Shown here piece by piece: positions 13,431-23,972 of a DNA stretch of 64,000 nucleotides. Origin of the DNA: Prunella strophiata. Lineage: Eukaryota; Chordata; Aves; Passeriformes; Prunellidae. Within the stretch, counting starts at the first letter, position 1; every line of letters starts with the position of its first letter. A program made the translations under genes and the position numbers. The notes under the pieces were generated by a model. That model was not told the DNA's origin. It did not search any database and was given only the letters and a program-made list of their open reading frames with translations. The DNA lies in assembly GCA_036583965.1 (NCBI GenBank), contig JAZBQD010000027.1, forward strand, positions 23,009,001 to 23,073,000, read 5' to 3'.

Positions 13431-16071
13431 GAGGTGGTGATGACAACAGGTCAGAGCAGAGCACACTGTACACACTTGCATTTTATTGCTCCCATCAGCT
13501 TCTCCCATTTATTTCAAGAGTTCCTGTCTCAGTGTCAACAACTGCTGCCACCAGCAATCCTGCACTACCTGCCTCAGCCAAAAGCTTTCCTTGGAGGCTG
13601 TAAAATACCCCAGTTTAACTTGTTCACTGCTTCCTTCAAACCTAGAGTGCACGCTGGGGATTACTTGATACCTTGGTGGGCAACAGCAGGAAAAGAGATT
13701 TGAGACTGGGGACAGGTAAAGACCACCAGGGGAAAACAGATCAATCAAAAGTTTAGGAAAAAAACAACCCCGAAAATATTAATTTTTACTCTGGGTATAT
13801 ATTCAGCACTGAATTTTTGACAGAGCCTTTAAACATTATGAGCTGTGCTCCCCATTTCCAAAGGTCTTCAAAATTCTAATCTTACCTAGTGGACAAAACC
13901 ACTAAGTTCTGCAGCAACTTTGTCTTTAGAGGGTTTTAAGATGATAACATGTCCAGCATTTGTCATAATGTCAAACTAAACTGATTTACAAAAGTAAGAT
14001 TTAAAATATATTCCCTCCTTTATGATCAAAAAGTTGGCTATTTCCTACAGATAGACAACAAAAAAGGATTTCCATTTTCTTCTGCATTAATTTAAATATG
14101 TTGGTTTAGATATTCTGCTAATCAGTCATTACAAATCTAATTAATAGATGTTTATCTAATATCCAAATCCAAAGACACACAACAAACAAACAACAAAACA
14201 CAACAAAAGCGAAAACCCCACTAAAAACCCAAACCTACAAAATCTAATAAAATGCTATAGAATATAGGAAAAAAAATCTAAACAAAAAATAACTTTAAAA
14301 ATCAGTGAAAGCTGTTTAGTGACAGCAGTTTAGATAGCACAATTTATGAAATATGAATTCTTAAAAATGAGAAATTACTGACATCTCAAATTCTTCACCA
14401 TCCACATGAAAAACAAAACCTGATACTCTAATATTTAAATGCATAATTCTTACAGTACCAATGAAATTTAGCCACACAATAAAGTATTGCTCTTTCATTA
14501 TTCATCACAGGCTATACTAACAGCACAAAGCTCACCCAAAAATAATGTAAAAAACTACACAAGCACACAGTGACATCATGTTAAGCATTAAATGGAATTT
14601 TCAGGACATTATTTTTCCCCTACTTAAAATCAGACACTGATTACTGCATATATAATTGCTTGAAAAAAGTTATAAATTATGTTTTCCCCATGAAAAAAAT
14701 CACCATGTTATTGGATTTTTTGACTTTTCCTAACCAGTACATTTATCAAAAAACCCCACAAATACCACATATTTGTATTAAAATGATATAAACAACTATG
14801 GCAAAATGCAAGCTGAAGTTAGGATCACTGTGCTTTGTTTAAGTATCCAGCCAGACACCTGATAAGAAAAATGCCTCATGTAGCAGATTACCTTGCTTTT
14901 AAGTGCTTATGTGATATATAAGTGTTACTGTTCTCACTTAGCAACTTTTAACTGTCTTGAAGCTTTATTTTTATCAATATTAGGTTCTTTATGAAAGAAA
15001 ATAGAATACATATACAAGTTTAATTTCAATAATGTGGTCAGATATAAAAATTAAAACAAAACACAGTTCCTTAGCATATATATCTTTAATGCTCAAAAAC
15101 ATTTTTACTTGGACCAGAACAGGAGGAACTTCAGGTGACTTAATGATAATCCCCCTCTAAGAATGGATGTATTTTCAGAATAAATGTTAACATTTGGTAA
15201 ATTTAACAATAAAATATACCCTTCTCAAATAGATCACACATGCCTACAGCAATATGTGTGTGAATAAATGGAAATTGTCAGTTTTGCTGAGAAAGCAAAA
15301 AGAAAAATTGAGACAAATGAAATGAAGGAAGTAATTAGAATATACTAAGTGAATATACTGGGATAACATTATCATGTAGATATTTTTCCAATTAATTTTT
15401 GGGGTTTCTATATGAGAGACTTTTGTAAAGTCCTAATTAGCTGATCCAATGTCCTTTAGTTCCCATAACAATGGTAATTCATGAGACTTACTGCACACCA
15501 ATTATATCTCCCAGTAGAAATGACTTGCAGAACTCTTTTGCTTTCCTATATTAAAATGACAGACACTACTTTGTCCTTCACTGTTCCCTTGGCCATAAAA
15601 AATAGATCTCCTTGGATTTTAATGAGGTTAAAAGAGGTACAAATTATAACAGACATATAGAATATTGTTTCTGAAAATAAATCATTTGATAGATCACTTA
15701 TAGCTTCTAATTTACAGAGATTTAAAGGATGTTAATTTGAAATGTTCTATGTGATAAAGAAGTTAACCTCCTGCCTTTCTAGCTTTTCTGGCTTGCTCAT
15801 ATGAGTTGAACTTAGAGAAAATTTCTTCTTTTTAACCTTTTTTTTCCCCCCCCCTCTCCCTGGGAAAATAAAACTTATATGTTTGGACAAAGAAGATCAT
15901 GTGTAACCTTCTCTATCCAGTTGTACTGGGAAGAACTTCACACCTCTTTCTTCAATCATAAATTTCATATTCATGCAGATTGCAAGCCAAGTGCAGGATA
16001 TTCTCCAGAAGACAAATTACAACAAGAAATACAAATCCTGGGCTGACTCAGTGATTGTAACCCTTCAGAAG
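13431..16071. other. Non-coding AT-rich block
   Basis: No gene or recognised element. It includes an A/C-rich tract at 14171-14240 and a 9-C run inside a pyrimidine stretch around 15840-15860. From 14.2 to 15.8 kb it is very AT-rich with almost no open frames of 60 codons. Confidence 0.7.
14171..14240 (+). repeat. A/C-rich simple repeat
   Basis: About 70 bp composed almost wholly of A and C, built from CAAA, CAAAA and AAACCC words. It resembles a degenerate poly-A-derived microsatellite and is one of several in this window lying in the same orientation. Confidence 0.7.
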
Positions 16072-16139
16072 GAAATCACAGAATCACTTGGCTTGTAAAA
16101 CCCCTTAAGGTCATCGAGTTCAACCTCCAGCTGCCAAGC
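16072..16139 (-). repeat. CR1 LINE 3' end, distal half (split)
   Basis: Read on the plus strand this matches the reverse complement of the avian CR1 3' terminus. It opens with the remnant AATCACAGAATCAC, then has a diverged copy of the block ending CTTAAGGTCATCGAGTTCAA, which is the CR1 signature of a phrase like 'aaggtcatcgagtccaacc'. The match breaks after GCCAAGC at 16133-16139 and resumes at 16784 in the same orientation. It is a dead 3' fragment with no reverse transcriptase sequence. Confidence 0.85.
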
Positions 16140-16783
16140 CAGCACAGGGCAGGGTGTCTGCCCCCACTCCTCTCCACCACAGACAGTGGGTGCATAAAGA
16201 GAGAACCTGGGCTGAAAGGACCAGCAAGGGACATCTCTGGTGCCAGAATCAACATCTTAATCTGAGGAGCAGAAGTGGGAAGAAATAAAAGAAATATTCT
16301 TGACTGAGAGACACTGTTTTACAAACTATTAAAGACACACGAGTTATCACAGAGGCAGATGCCTCTTACACCCTAACAGGAGTTTGAGATTTCTCCCTGG
16401 AGTTTGGGAACAGACTCCATGGTTACTTCCCTGGGGACTGAGGGAAAAGATCTCCATGTGTGTCCCACCAACTGTAAGGTACATTGAATGCTAAGTTATA
16501 TGATTTCTTTGCTAGCTGTAACATTAATAAGTACCTTTAACCCAGTGCAGTATTTGTTTACTAGTAGGTTCTTTATGTCCTTATTCCTGTGTAGTATTAA
16601 TTTAAGTCCTATCCCTGTTAGTTTTGTGTCTATTAAATAAATAATTCATTCTATAATAGACTGAATCAGCCATTATTAAAGCACTTGGGAACAAGAGTGG
16701 GTTTTGGGGTGCCTCAATAAAGCTCCTGCCTGCTGCCAGAGGCCTGGGCAAAGGACTTCTCCATCACACCCATTTGTAACACA
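16140..16783 (+). mobile_element. ~640-bp insert splitting a CR1, probable solo LTR
   Basis: This segment interrupts a CR1 exactly between two copies of GCCAAGC (16133-16139 and 16784-16790), which look like a target-site duplication or a shared breakpoint. Its right end has features of a retroviral-type LTR on the plus strand: a polyadenylation signal AATAAA at 16716-16721, a further AATAAA-like cluster near 16632-16647, and a short U5-like tail ending GTAACA. I see no gag, pol or env sequence, so if it is an LTR it is solo. The left end lacks a clear TG start, and a 7-bp duplication is longer than the 4-6 bp usual for endogenous retroviruses, so the class assignment is tentative. The insertion itself is well supported. 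Confidence 0.6.
16716..16721 (+). promoter_or_regulatory. Candidate LTR polyadenylation signal
   Basis: A canonical AATAAA hexamer lies about 65 bases before the right edge of the insert, followed by a C/T/G-rich stretch. That spacing suits an LTR R/U5 arrangement. It is not known to be used. Confidence 0.4.
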
Positions 16784-16942
16784 GCCAAGCTACCACTGAA
16801 CCTTGTCCCTAAGTGCCACACCTGAACCTCTTGGAAAAACCTCTAGGAGTGGGGACTAAACCCCTCCCTGGGAAAACCTGATCCAGTGCTACATCACCCT
16901 TCAGGTGAAGATGTTTCTCCAAATATACAATATAAAACTGAC
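16784..16942 (-). repeat. CR1 LINE 3' end, proximal half (split)
   Basis: This continues the reverse-oriented CR1 broken at 16139. The plus strand shows the recognisable CR1 block GTCCCTAAGTGCCACACCT, followed by equivalents of the 'cctccagggatggtgactc' and 'aaatttttcctaatatccaa' stretches in diverged form. Removing 16140-16783 and one copy of GCCAAGC would restore a colinear CR1 3' end of roughly 220 bp, so the CR1 is older than the insert. Confidence 0.8.
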
Positions 16943-19900
16943 AAATAATTCCAGAATACTTCTGTGTCCAGGCACTTCATGACACTACTTCCCAAAATAA
17001 TCTTTGCAGATAAATATTGCACTTCACACCCATTTTTTCCTCAATAAGATTTCCAAGAATGCTGTTTGCTTTAGACTGCCCAAGTTTTCTTTAGGCCCAT
17101 TCCTTCAGTGACATTTTATAGAGAAGCAGATGCATAACCATAGCAAACACTGTACAATCATCTTAATCTCCCACAAATTTACCATATTCTTGCCAAGAGT
17201 AGCTGGAGTCTTTTATTATAAAACTGGGAAAAAATATAAAAGAAAAATATTTGTAATTAATATTTGAAATTAAATTTTTTGTTCTTGTCATAATTCAGAA
17301 ATTTCCCAGAGCAATTATCAGCCACAATACTCCAGGGAGCAAATTAAGTGTTGCCTCTTGAGGGAGTCCACTTCTGTTCCTTTTCCTGAGGTTTTCGGCT
17401 GTACTTCCATTCACCAAAGAAAGATCCTTTAACGATCTCCTAATTTCCTTATTAATTAAATGTCCTGTAATATTTTGTATAGCATTTATTGATCCCCTCT
17501 GTCTATTTAAGAATGCTAATCAAGTACCCTTTAGTTTAAAAATTATTTCACTGGTATCCCCAGAGAGCTGATTCTTGCACTTCTGTGTGCCTTTATGCCA
17601 GAACTGCAATTATATAACTGTGAGATTTAACAAATCTCCCATTAGCTAGATATTTTCATTGAGGAACCCAATTTTTCTTTACTGATTTTTTTTTTTTTTT
17701 CAGAGAAACTAAACCTGATGGAATGCTGCTCAAGCAGGTCACTGAACCAGCTTTTAGCATATGTGCAGTTGATCATTATTGTACTTTATTCACACAGGAG
17801 CAGCAATGCATTAATTCCACTTTTCAGATCTGGAGGTCACTGGGAAAATAAAGTTCTCTTTAGGTAGTATGAGCTGCCTTCAGCCCATCCCACTGATCAG
17901 TAACAAAGCATTAAATTCTTACTAGAACCCAGACCTGCATCAGCCCCCACAGCTGCACATCCCTGACACAGACATTTGGCTTTCTTGTGGACTAAAGCCA
18001 GGTCTGTATTCACTCTCCTGGTTTAATATTACCACAAAGCATTATGGAAAAGTGGGGGACTGCAAACAGCACTGGCCCAGGATTGCAACAGAAACACAAA
18101 TATTTGCATAACAATAAATCCTTATGGGCTCAGTGACCAGCTTTACCAGAGTGAGAGGTTAAAGGTTTTGGGCTGCAAAGAACAGTTCATCAGGCACCCA
18201 AATGCTCTGCACCTGACAAAATTCACATCAGGGGAGGGAGGCAGCAATGAGTGCATAAGCTGAACGTTAGTTCAGGGCTCGGATTTCTCGATGTGTTGTG
18301 CTCTGAAACTGCTTTTCTGAACATATGGCTTACCTAATTGAGGGTTTGGACTAGCACCAAAATTACAAACTGCGTATGCAGGCTGAAAATACAATGATGT
18401 ATGCATTACAGGAAACCAAAAATAGAGGATGAGACACAGGGAATCATAAAAGCAAAAGAAAGAATTAATTACAAGGAAAAGAGAAGCAGTTAATTAAAAT
18501 CATGAGCTCACAATCAGAGCTGGAAAAACTAAAACTGAAATCCCAGCAACTCGGCATGCTCTGATTCACATCCAAACAACTCCAAACACAGCTGTGAGAA
18601 GGAAATACGTTCCATTTGCCTGCTCTTGCAGGCATCCTCCCCGTGCAGAGAAAATGCACAAGCAAGCAGTTCCTAAAGTGACTCTCCAGCACTCAGTGGG
18701 GCGTGGAACACTTGGTGAAACACACTGCATCCTGCCTGGGAGCTGGGCTGGAAGGGCTGCACTGCACAGCTCCAGTGCTTGCCACAGCAGCCTGAGAAAC
18801 ACCTACTAATGAAATTCACCTAACCAAAAACACTGACTGGAAACAGTTTGGAATCAACCATGATGTCATGCTTCCTTATAGATATTGATATAGAAATGAC
18901 AGTTGTTTACCTAACAGCCTGTCCTGAGACATCTCTCCCACTGAATTGATTTGAATTTTTTGTTTTGACTATAAGCAAAGTTTCATTTTCTCTTCACATT
19001 ATTCAGCTCATTCTTTTAAGCATTAAAACTTAAGTCAATTGCAAATAAAAATATTTTCAGAAATCTAAATCACAATGTTTTGGCTTTTTTCTATCTCCTT
19101 ATTGGGTTTACTTTGAAGGTTTTTCTACTAGTGCAATTTCTTTCAGCTTGCTTTTGTTTGATTTTTCTGAAACTTTCAATGCATTATTAAAAACGATTTT
19201 TACCTGGAATACATAATTACGTGGGAGTTCTTTAGTCATATTAGATGAAAAACTCAGATTATGCTGTATAAAACGCCAGTTTTCACATTAAGCAAATCCA
19301 AATCCTATAGGCAGGCAAACCTATTTGTATTCTACACCACCTTTTTCTCATTTAGAACAGCTAAGCAGAAATGAATACAGTAGCATGTTATTAAATATTA
19401 CTACTCTTTCCTGCATTTTTTTGTGGGCTGAGGAATGCAAAGCTGTTTCATTTAGAGGACATCACCCCTTAAAATACAGTGACAGATGGCAACATTGCAT
19501 GTATGTGTGAGAAGAATCTGGTTGGAGCACAGAGAAACATCCCAATGCAGTAAACAATTATTCTTTGTGGTTTTTGTGTTTGCTTTTGAAAGCTCCAGAA
19601 ATACTAGGCAATACTAGAGCTAGCACTAGAAAATGCTGTCAGCAAACACGTGGGAATTAAGGATATTACCTGGGAGGTTTAGCAGCATGCCTCCATGGGA
19701 AGAAACAGAGCAGCTTGAGAGGAGGATTAACTGAAACCCTAATTGACTTCACAGCACAGCATGGCTGCTACAGGAATTCTCCAGGTGAGAACTTGAACCA
19801 GTCCCAGAGGTTCCCTCAGGCAGCCTGTGCCAAGCATCTACCACCTGACAGGCACTCCTGAATCCTTCAGTGCTTAGAAAACATGGAGAGAGGGACAGGG

Positions 19901-20374
19901 GTGCCTTAGCAGCTTCCCCAGGTAGCTCCTGGTTCAGAAGCAAATTCTACCCTTTTTCAGTAGAGACCTCCTGCAGATGTAAGAATTGTCCCATATGGCT
20001 CTCTCCTGGTGAAACAGTGTGGTGTTTTGCACAGAACTTCAAATAATTGAAGGAAACATCACACACAAATTGGAGGCATCAGGCAGAACTCCAGGCCAGC
20101 TGGATACAAGAATTCAGCAGAACAACAAAACTGTCCAGGGAGTCTTGGCTCAATCCATCAAATCACCATGCCAGGATCATAAGATTATCTAAATAAGCTT
20201 CTTGTTTTAATGAGTTCCCACTCTGTGGGTTCAATACAATCAGCCCTTGAGAAGTTTCAGGTTCTCCTGAGAATCTTGAAACTCTTTTGCATTGTTTTGG
20301 CCAAAAGTAGCTGTAAATATCATGTGACTTATTCCTCACTAAATTATTCAATTCATTGATGGAGAACTGGATAA
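16943..20374. other. Non-coding block
   Basis: No supported gene or recognised element. A 15-T run occupies 17686-17700. Short overlapping frames around 18.5-18.8 kb and 19.7-19.9 kb fall in slightly GC-richer DNA and have no recognisable product. Confidence 0.7.
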
Positions 20375-20412
20375 TGTACATAATACAAATACATAATTTG
20401 TTATTATGTACA
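20375..20412. repeat. Near-perfect AT-rich hairpin, 16-bp stem
   Basis: The left arm at 20375-20390 and the right arm at 20396-20412 are reverse complements apart from one extra T in the right arm, leaving a five-base loop (ACATA). The stem begins TGTACATAATA. It is too short for a typical microRNA precursor. It may be a cruciform-prone quasi-palindrome produced by template switching. Confidence 0.8.
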
Positions 20413-23400
20413 AAAATGCAGGTATGTCAATGTATATGGGAATCTGATAAGTAATTATTCACTGTGGAACAAAATGAGTTGAGAGAGCTCACTGAATAAC
20501 TAGAGAATATAATTTTTATAGGTTTTACCAAAAAGATGGAATTATTTAAAGCTGATGCCATAGAAACTTGGAGGGTAGAAGCCTGAACCTGGGAAAAACA
20601 GTGCATAAGAGCATTACACCATTTCATGGAAACAAACACTTGAGAAGCAGAAAATTGTTGGTTTCTAGCCCAAAGTCAACGCCAACCTCTCTAATCGAGC
20701 TAAAAACCCTTAAAGAATAAGTTAAATTGTGACATTGTGATATGGACACGAGTCTACAAAAGCTGGTGACAGGTCTAGAAAAAGGAAATGAAACAAAGAA
20801 AAAAACATTTATTTCAAGGTGAATTGCAAAAGCAGAAACTATTCTAGACTAAGGTGAGAGAAGGATTCTCTTTTCAAAGTAATCTCTGTGATGCTGGAAA
20901 GGTGCCTGGAAGTATTTTACACTACAAAAGTTTTGAGATATAGTGGCTTGGAGGAGGAGGAGAAATGGAGGGCAGTTTACACCTCGTTTTTCATTTCACA
21001 AGTGTTTAGACTTCAAAGCTGTGTTATAACAGTGCCTGCTTATTGGGTGGGGAGGGTGTGTTCTTCAATTGAAGTTATGTAAGCACCAAATACTTAGGAG
21101 TGGAGTTCCTCATAAACATTCATCAAGTTCAATTAGTATTAATAAAGCTTATAGGAAAAAAAAAGAAGTGTAAAATCTGACTGCCAAAACTAAAACAAAC
21201 TAGAAAAATCATATTTTCTTTCACTGCTCAAAATTAAATATCTTCTGTTTTTCACTAGTGCATCAGTCCAGCTTCAAAGATCAGAATTTTAAATGGTGAT
21301 TATCAGTATTTTGGGGAGCAGTCCCTTAATGACATCAATTATAATCATTGGCTATAACTGGGGGGGACGACTTAGAGAGTTCTATAGTTTTTAGACTACC
21401 TGAAAAATCTCAATTGTCCAATTAACCTCACACTCAAAACAAAAAATAAACAACCAAAAAAGACCAAACCAGAATAAAACAAACCCAAAAAAAGCATATT
21501 CCTACTTGCAAAACCCAAACACATTTATATTTCAAATTGCTTGCTTGAAGCTTCCCAGGCTTCAGAGCTCTGCTCCTTTTCCACTGCTTACAGTTATTTA
21601 GTGAGCACGCTGTGCCCTGCACACAGCACTTGGGCAGCTGAGGATTTTGTCTGCCACTTCCAAAACACACATGGCCCAACTGTCATTCAGGTATTCCACT
21701 TTGGAGACAGTAGGAAGTTGTGACTTTCTATAATTTCTGTCAAGAAAATACCTCACAGTCTCCCAAAAGTCAAAACACAGAAATGGATAAGTGCAATTCT
21801 CCTATGTTGTCTTTGGTGTTGAGCTTACTCAACATAAACAAGATTCATGATCTAACTTCATTTTCAACCAGCTCAACTCTTTGTGGTACCCACCCAACCT
21901 TTGTACTCCAGGAATAAAAAGCTAATAACACATAAATACTATTTAACTCACATTATTGTAATAACTGAAGGATCAAAGAAATGCATTTTAATGTATAGCA
22001 TTTTTAATGTGCCAAATTTTTTTAGTTTGAGTACAGATGAATTTTTTAAAAATATTCATGTTTAATTTTCTTCATTTCAAATGAAATGTCTGCCTCACTG
22101 CAGAAGTACATCAGAAAAAAAAAAAAAAGAGTAATTGTTGTAAAGTGAATCAGAATCTGAGCACACTTATTGAATGACAGACTTTGTTATTCCAGTGTCT
22201 AAGGAAGAAAAGCAGCTCATTTGAGCCTCCTACTAAGATGTAAACAGGGAGAGTTACTGAGACAAGAACAGTTTGAATAGTAGAATGGAAAAGAAAGTAA
22301 CTCCTTTACTGTGACAAGGGGTTAACCAAGCAAATTCAGGATTCTTCCTGAGAGAGTTAAACAAAAACATTAACAACTTGCACTGTGTAATTTCTGTGTG
22401 TCACAAGACACAATCCAAAAGCAAAAAAGAGGTATTTGGTATGAGCATTATGAGTTGGACATCAGGGAAAGAACCTCTGTCTGCCCCACAGCATTCTAAA
22501 AACACTGATTGTGGTTTTGGAAAGATCCATTATTGCAATAGATAAACAAGGCTTTCATAAATTTATGCACTAGATAAGCATCACTTATCTATACTTTTGG
22601 TGCTTTGATGTTTCAAATCTGTTATTTGATACCTGGTAATTTGCTTTGTGACTTTATCAATGAAAGCCATAGTTTATAAATGACACATAGAGGAAAAAAA
22701 ATCCTTTTAATGGAACACAGCTAAGCTTTTCCTCTTTTTTTTTTTTTTCCTGAATACAAATTGACAAAAGACAAGTGAAGCACACTCAGCTGACAATGAT
22801 GTAAGAAGTATAGGAAACAGACTATGAAACAGGTATTTAACTGCTTTTCTCCTTAGACAACAAAGATTATCATTAAAGAGAAAGATAGTAAATCATTGCT
22901 AAGAAGGCATGTGCTGTAAATCTTCACATACTATCCTATGATTTAGAAAAGGAGATGTAGGAAAGGAGATTTAAAAATGAGAGGAAGTCAACAAGCTGCA
23001 CCAAATGGCTTGGAAAGGACTGGTTATCCTTTAGGGAGGGATAATTATCTCTGGCTATATCCATACTGTCTTCTGCTGGCACCAGTGTGTTCCACAGTGT
23101 GAAACAGATGGTGCACACTCTCAAAGCTTCATGGTCTTACTGGGATAAACAAAGCCATGAAACACAGGAATAGATTGTGGGGACAGAGAATTTTGTATCC
23201 TGAGAAGCTGGGCTAAAGAGAGCTCTCATTATAATCCCTGAGCAAGTCCCAGTACTAGAAGAATATAATTGTGCTCACATGAGAATGGGGCTGGTTATCT
23301 CAGCTCTTTCACTGCAGCCATTTGCTGCATCACAACACACCAGGGGACCAAGCACCCTGGAGAATCACTGGGCTGCTCCTTCCTCCAGTGTGGCTGATGG

Positions 23401-23439
23401 AGAGGCAACCCCAGAAACTGTCCCAAAGGTGCAGGACCA
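20413..23439. other. Non-coding block
   Basis: No supported gene. It contains an A/C-rich tract at 21433-21495, a 14-A run at 22115-22128 and a 14-T run at 22735-22748. Short frames at 21434-21723 overlap on opposite strands. Confidence 0.7.
21433..21495 (+). repeat. A/C-rich simple repeat
   Basis: About 60 bp dominated by CAAAA, AACC and AAACCC words with occasional T or G interruptions. It is of the same type and orientation as the tracts near 14.2, 26.9, 37.6, 55.1 and 61.5 kb. Confidence 0.65.
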
Positions 23440-23856
23440 CACAGGTGCTCAGAGGGCTGCAGCATCCCTGCTGTGTGGCCAGGCTGAAAGAGCTGGGCTT
23501 GTTCAGCCTGGACAGGAGAGCCTCTGAGGAGTCCTTAACACTTCCAATGCTCAAAGGGGGCTTGTAACAGAGATGGAGACAGACTATTTAGCAGGGCCTG
23601 TGGCAATAGGGGGTAGGGGTAGATTCAGACTGGATGGAAAAAGGATATTTTTTTTTACATGTAGAAGTGGGGAAACACTGAAAGATTTCCCAGAGAGGTG
23701 GTAGATGTGTCAGCCCTGAAAACATTAAAGGTCAGGTCAGACACTGGGCTCTGAGCAACCTGATCTAGTTGAAGATGTCCCTGTTGATTGCATAGGGTTT
23801 GAACTTTATGACCTTTAAAGGTCCCTTTCCAACCCAAATCATTATAGGATTCTATA
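23440..23856 (+). repeat. CR1 LINE 3' end, forward
   Basis: About 415 bp matches the terminal region of avian CR1 in forward orientation. In order it shows GGGCTTGTTCAGCCTGGACA, a 'tgctcaaagggggctt' block, 'agattcagactggatggaaa', 'cccagagaggtggtagatg', 'gagcaacctgatctagttga', and the terminus GACCTTTAAAGGTCCC through CCAACCC to GGATTCTAT. This is the 3' end of ORF2/3' UTR only; it is 5' truncated, as CR1 copies usually are, and has many substitutions and indels. Short open frames across 23279-23567 arise from this element and are not genes. Confidence 0.9.
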
Positions 23857-23906
23857 GAAAACCACAAAATCAGAAGAGTTGAGGTTGGAAGGGACCTTTA
23901 AAGGTC
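23810..23906. repeat. Inverted repeat at CR1 tail-to-tail junction
   Basis: The left arm at 23810-23834 and the right arm at 23883-23906 are reverse complements over about 24 bp with a single-base indel, separated by 48 bp. They are the matching terminal blocks of two oppositely oriented CR1 copies, so the palindrome follows from their arrangement. Confidence 0.9.
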
Positions 23907-23972
23907 ATCCTGTCCAAACCTCCTCCTTAAGCAGCTCTCCTAGAGAGGGTTGAGCAGGACTAGATATTCCCT
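23862..23972 (-). repeat. CR1 LINE 3' end, reverse
   Basis: The plus strand reads GAGGTTGGAAGGGACCTTTA then AAGGTCATCC and a CCTTAAGCAG...GGTTGAGCAG stretch, which corresponds to the CR1 variant with a 'ctcaagcaggg' block rather than the 'ctagaccaggttgctc' block. That suggests a different CR1 subfamily from the forward neighbour. The match fades after about 23970. Only a few bases separate the two elements. Confidence 0.8.

Noticed and set aside
20396..20412. MicroRNA precursor at the 20.38-kb hairpin
   Set aside because: Stem of 16 bp and loop of 5 nt are too short for a canonical precursor.
23279..23567. Three overlapping ORFs on both strands
   Set aside because: They mostly lie in the forward CR1 3' region and its immediate flank and reflect that sequence, not a host gene.
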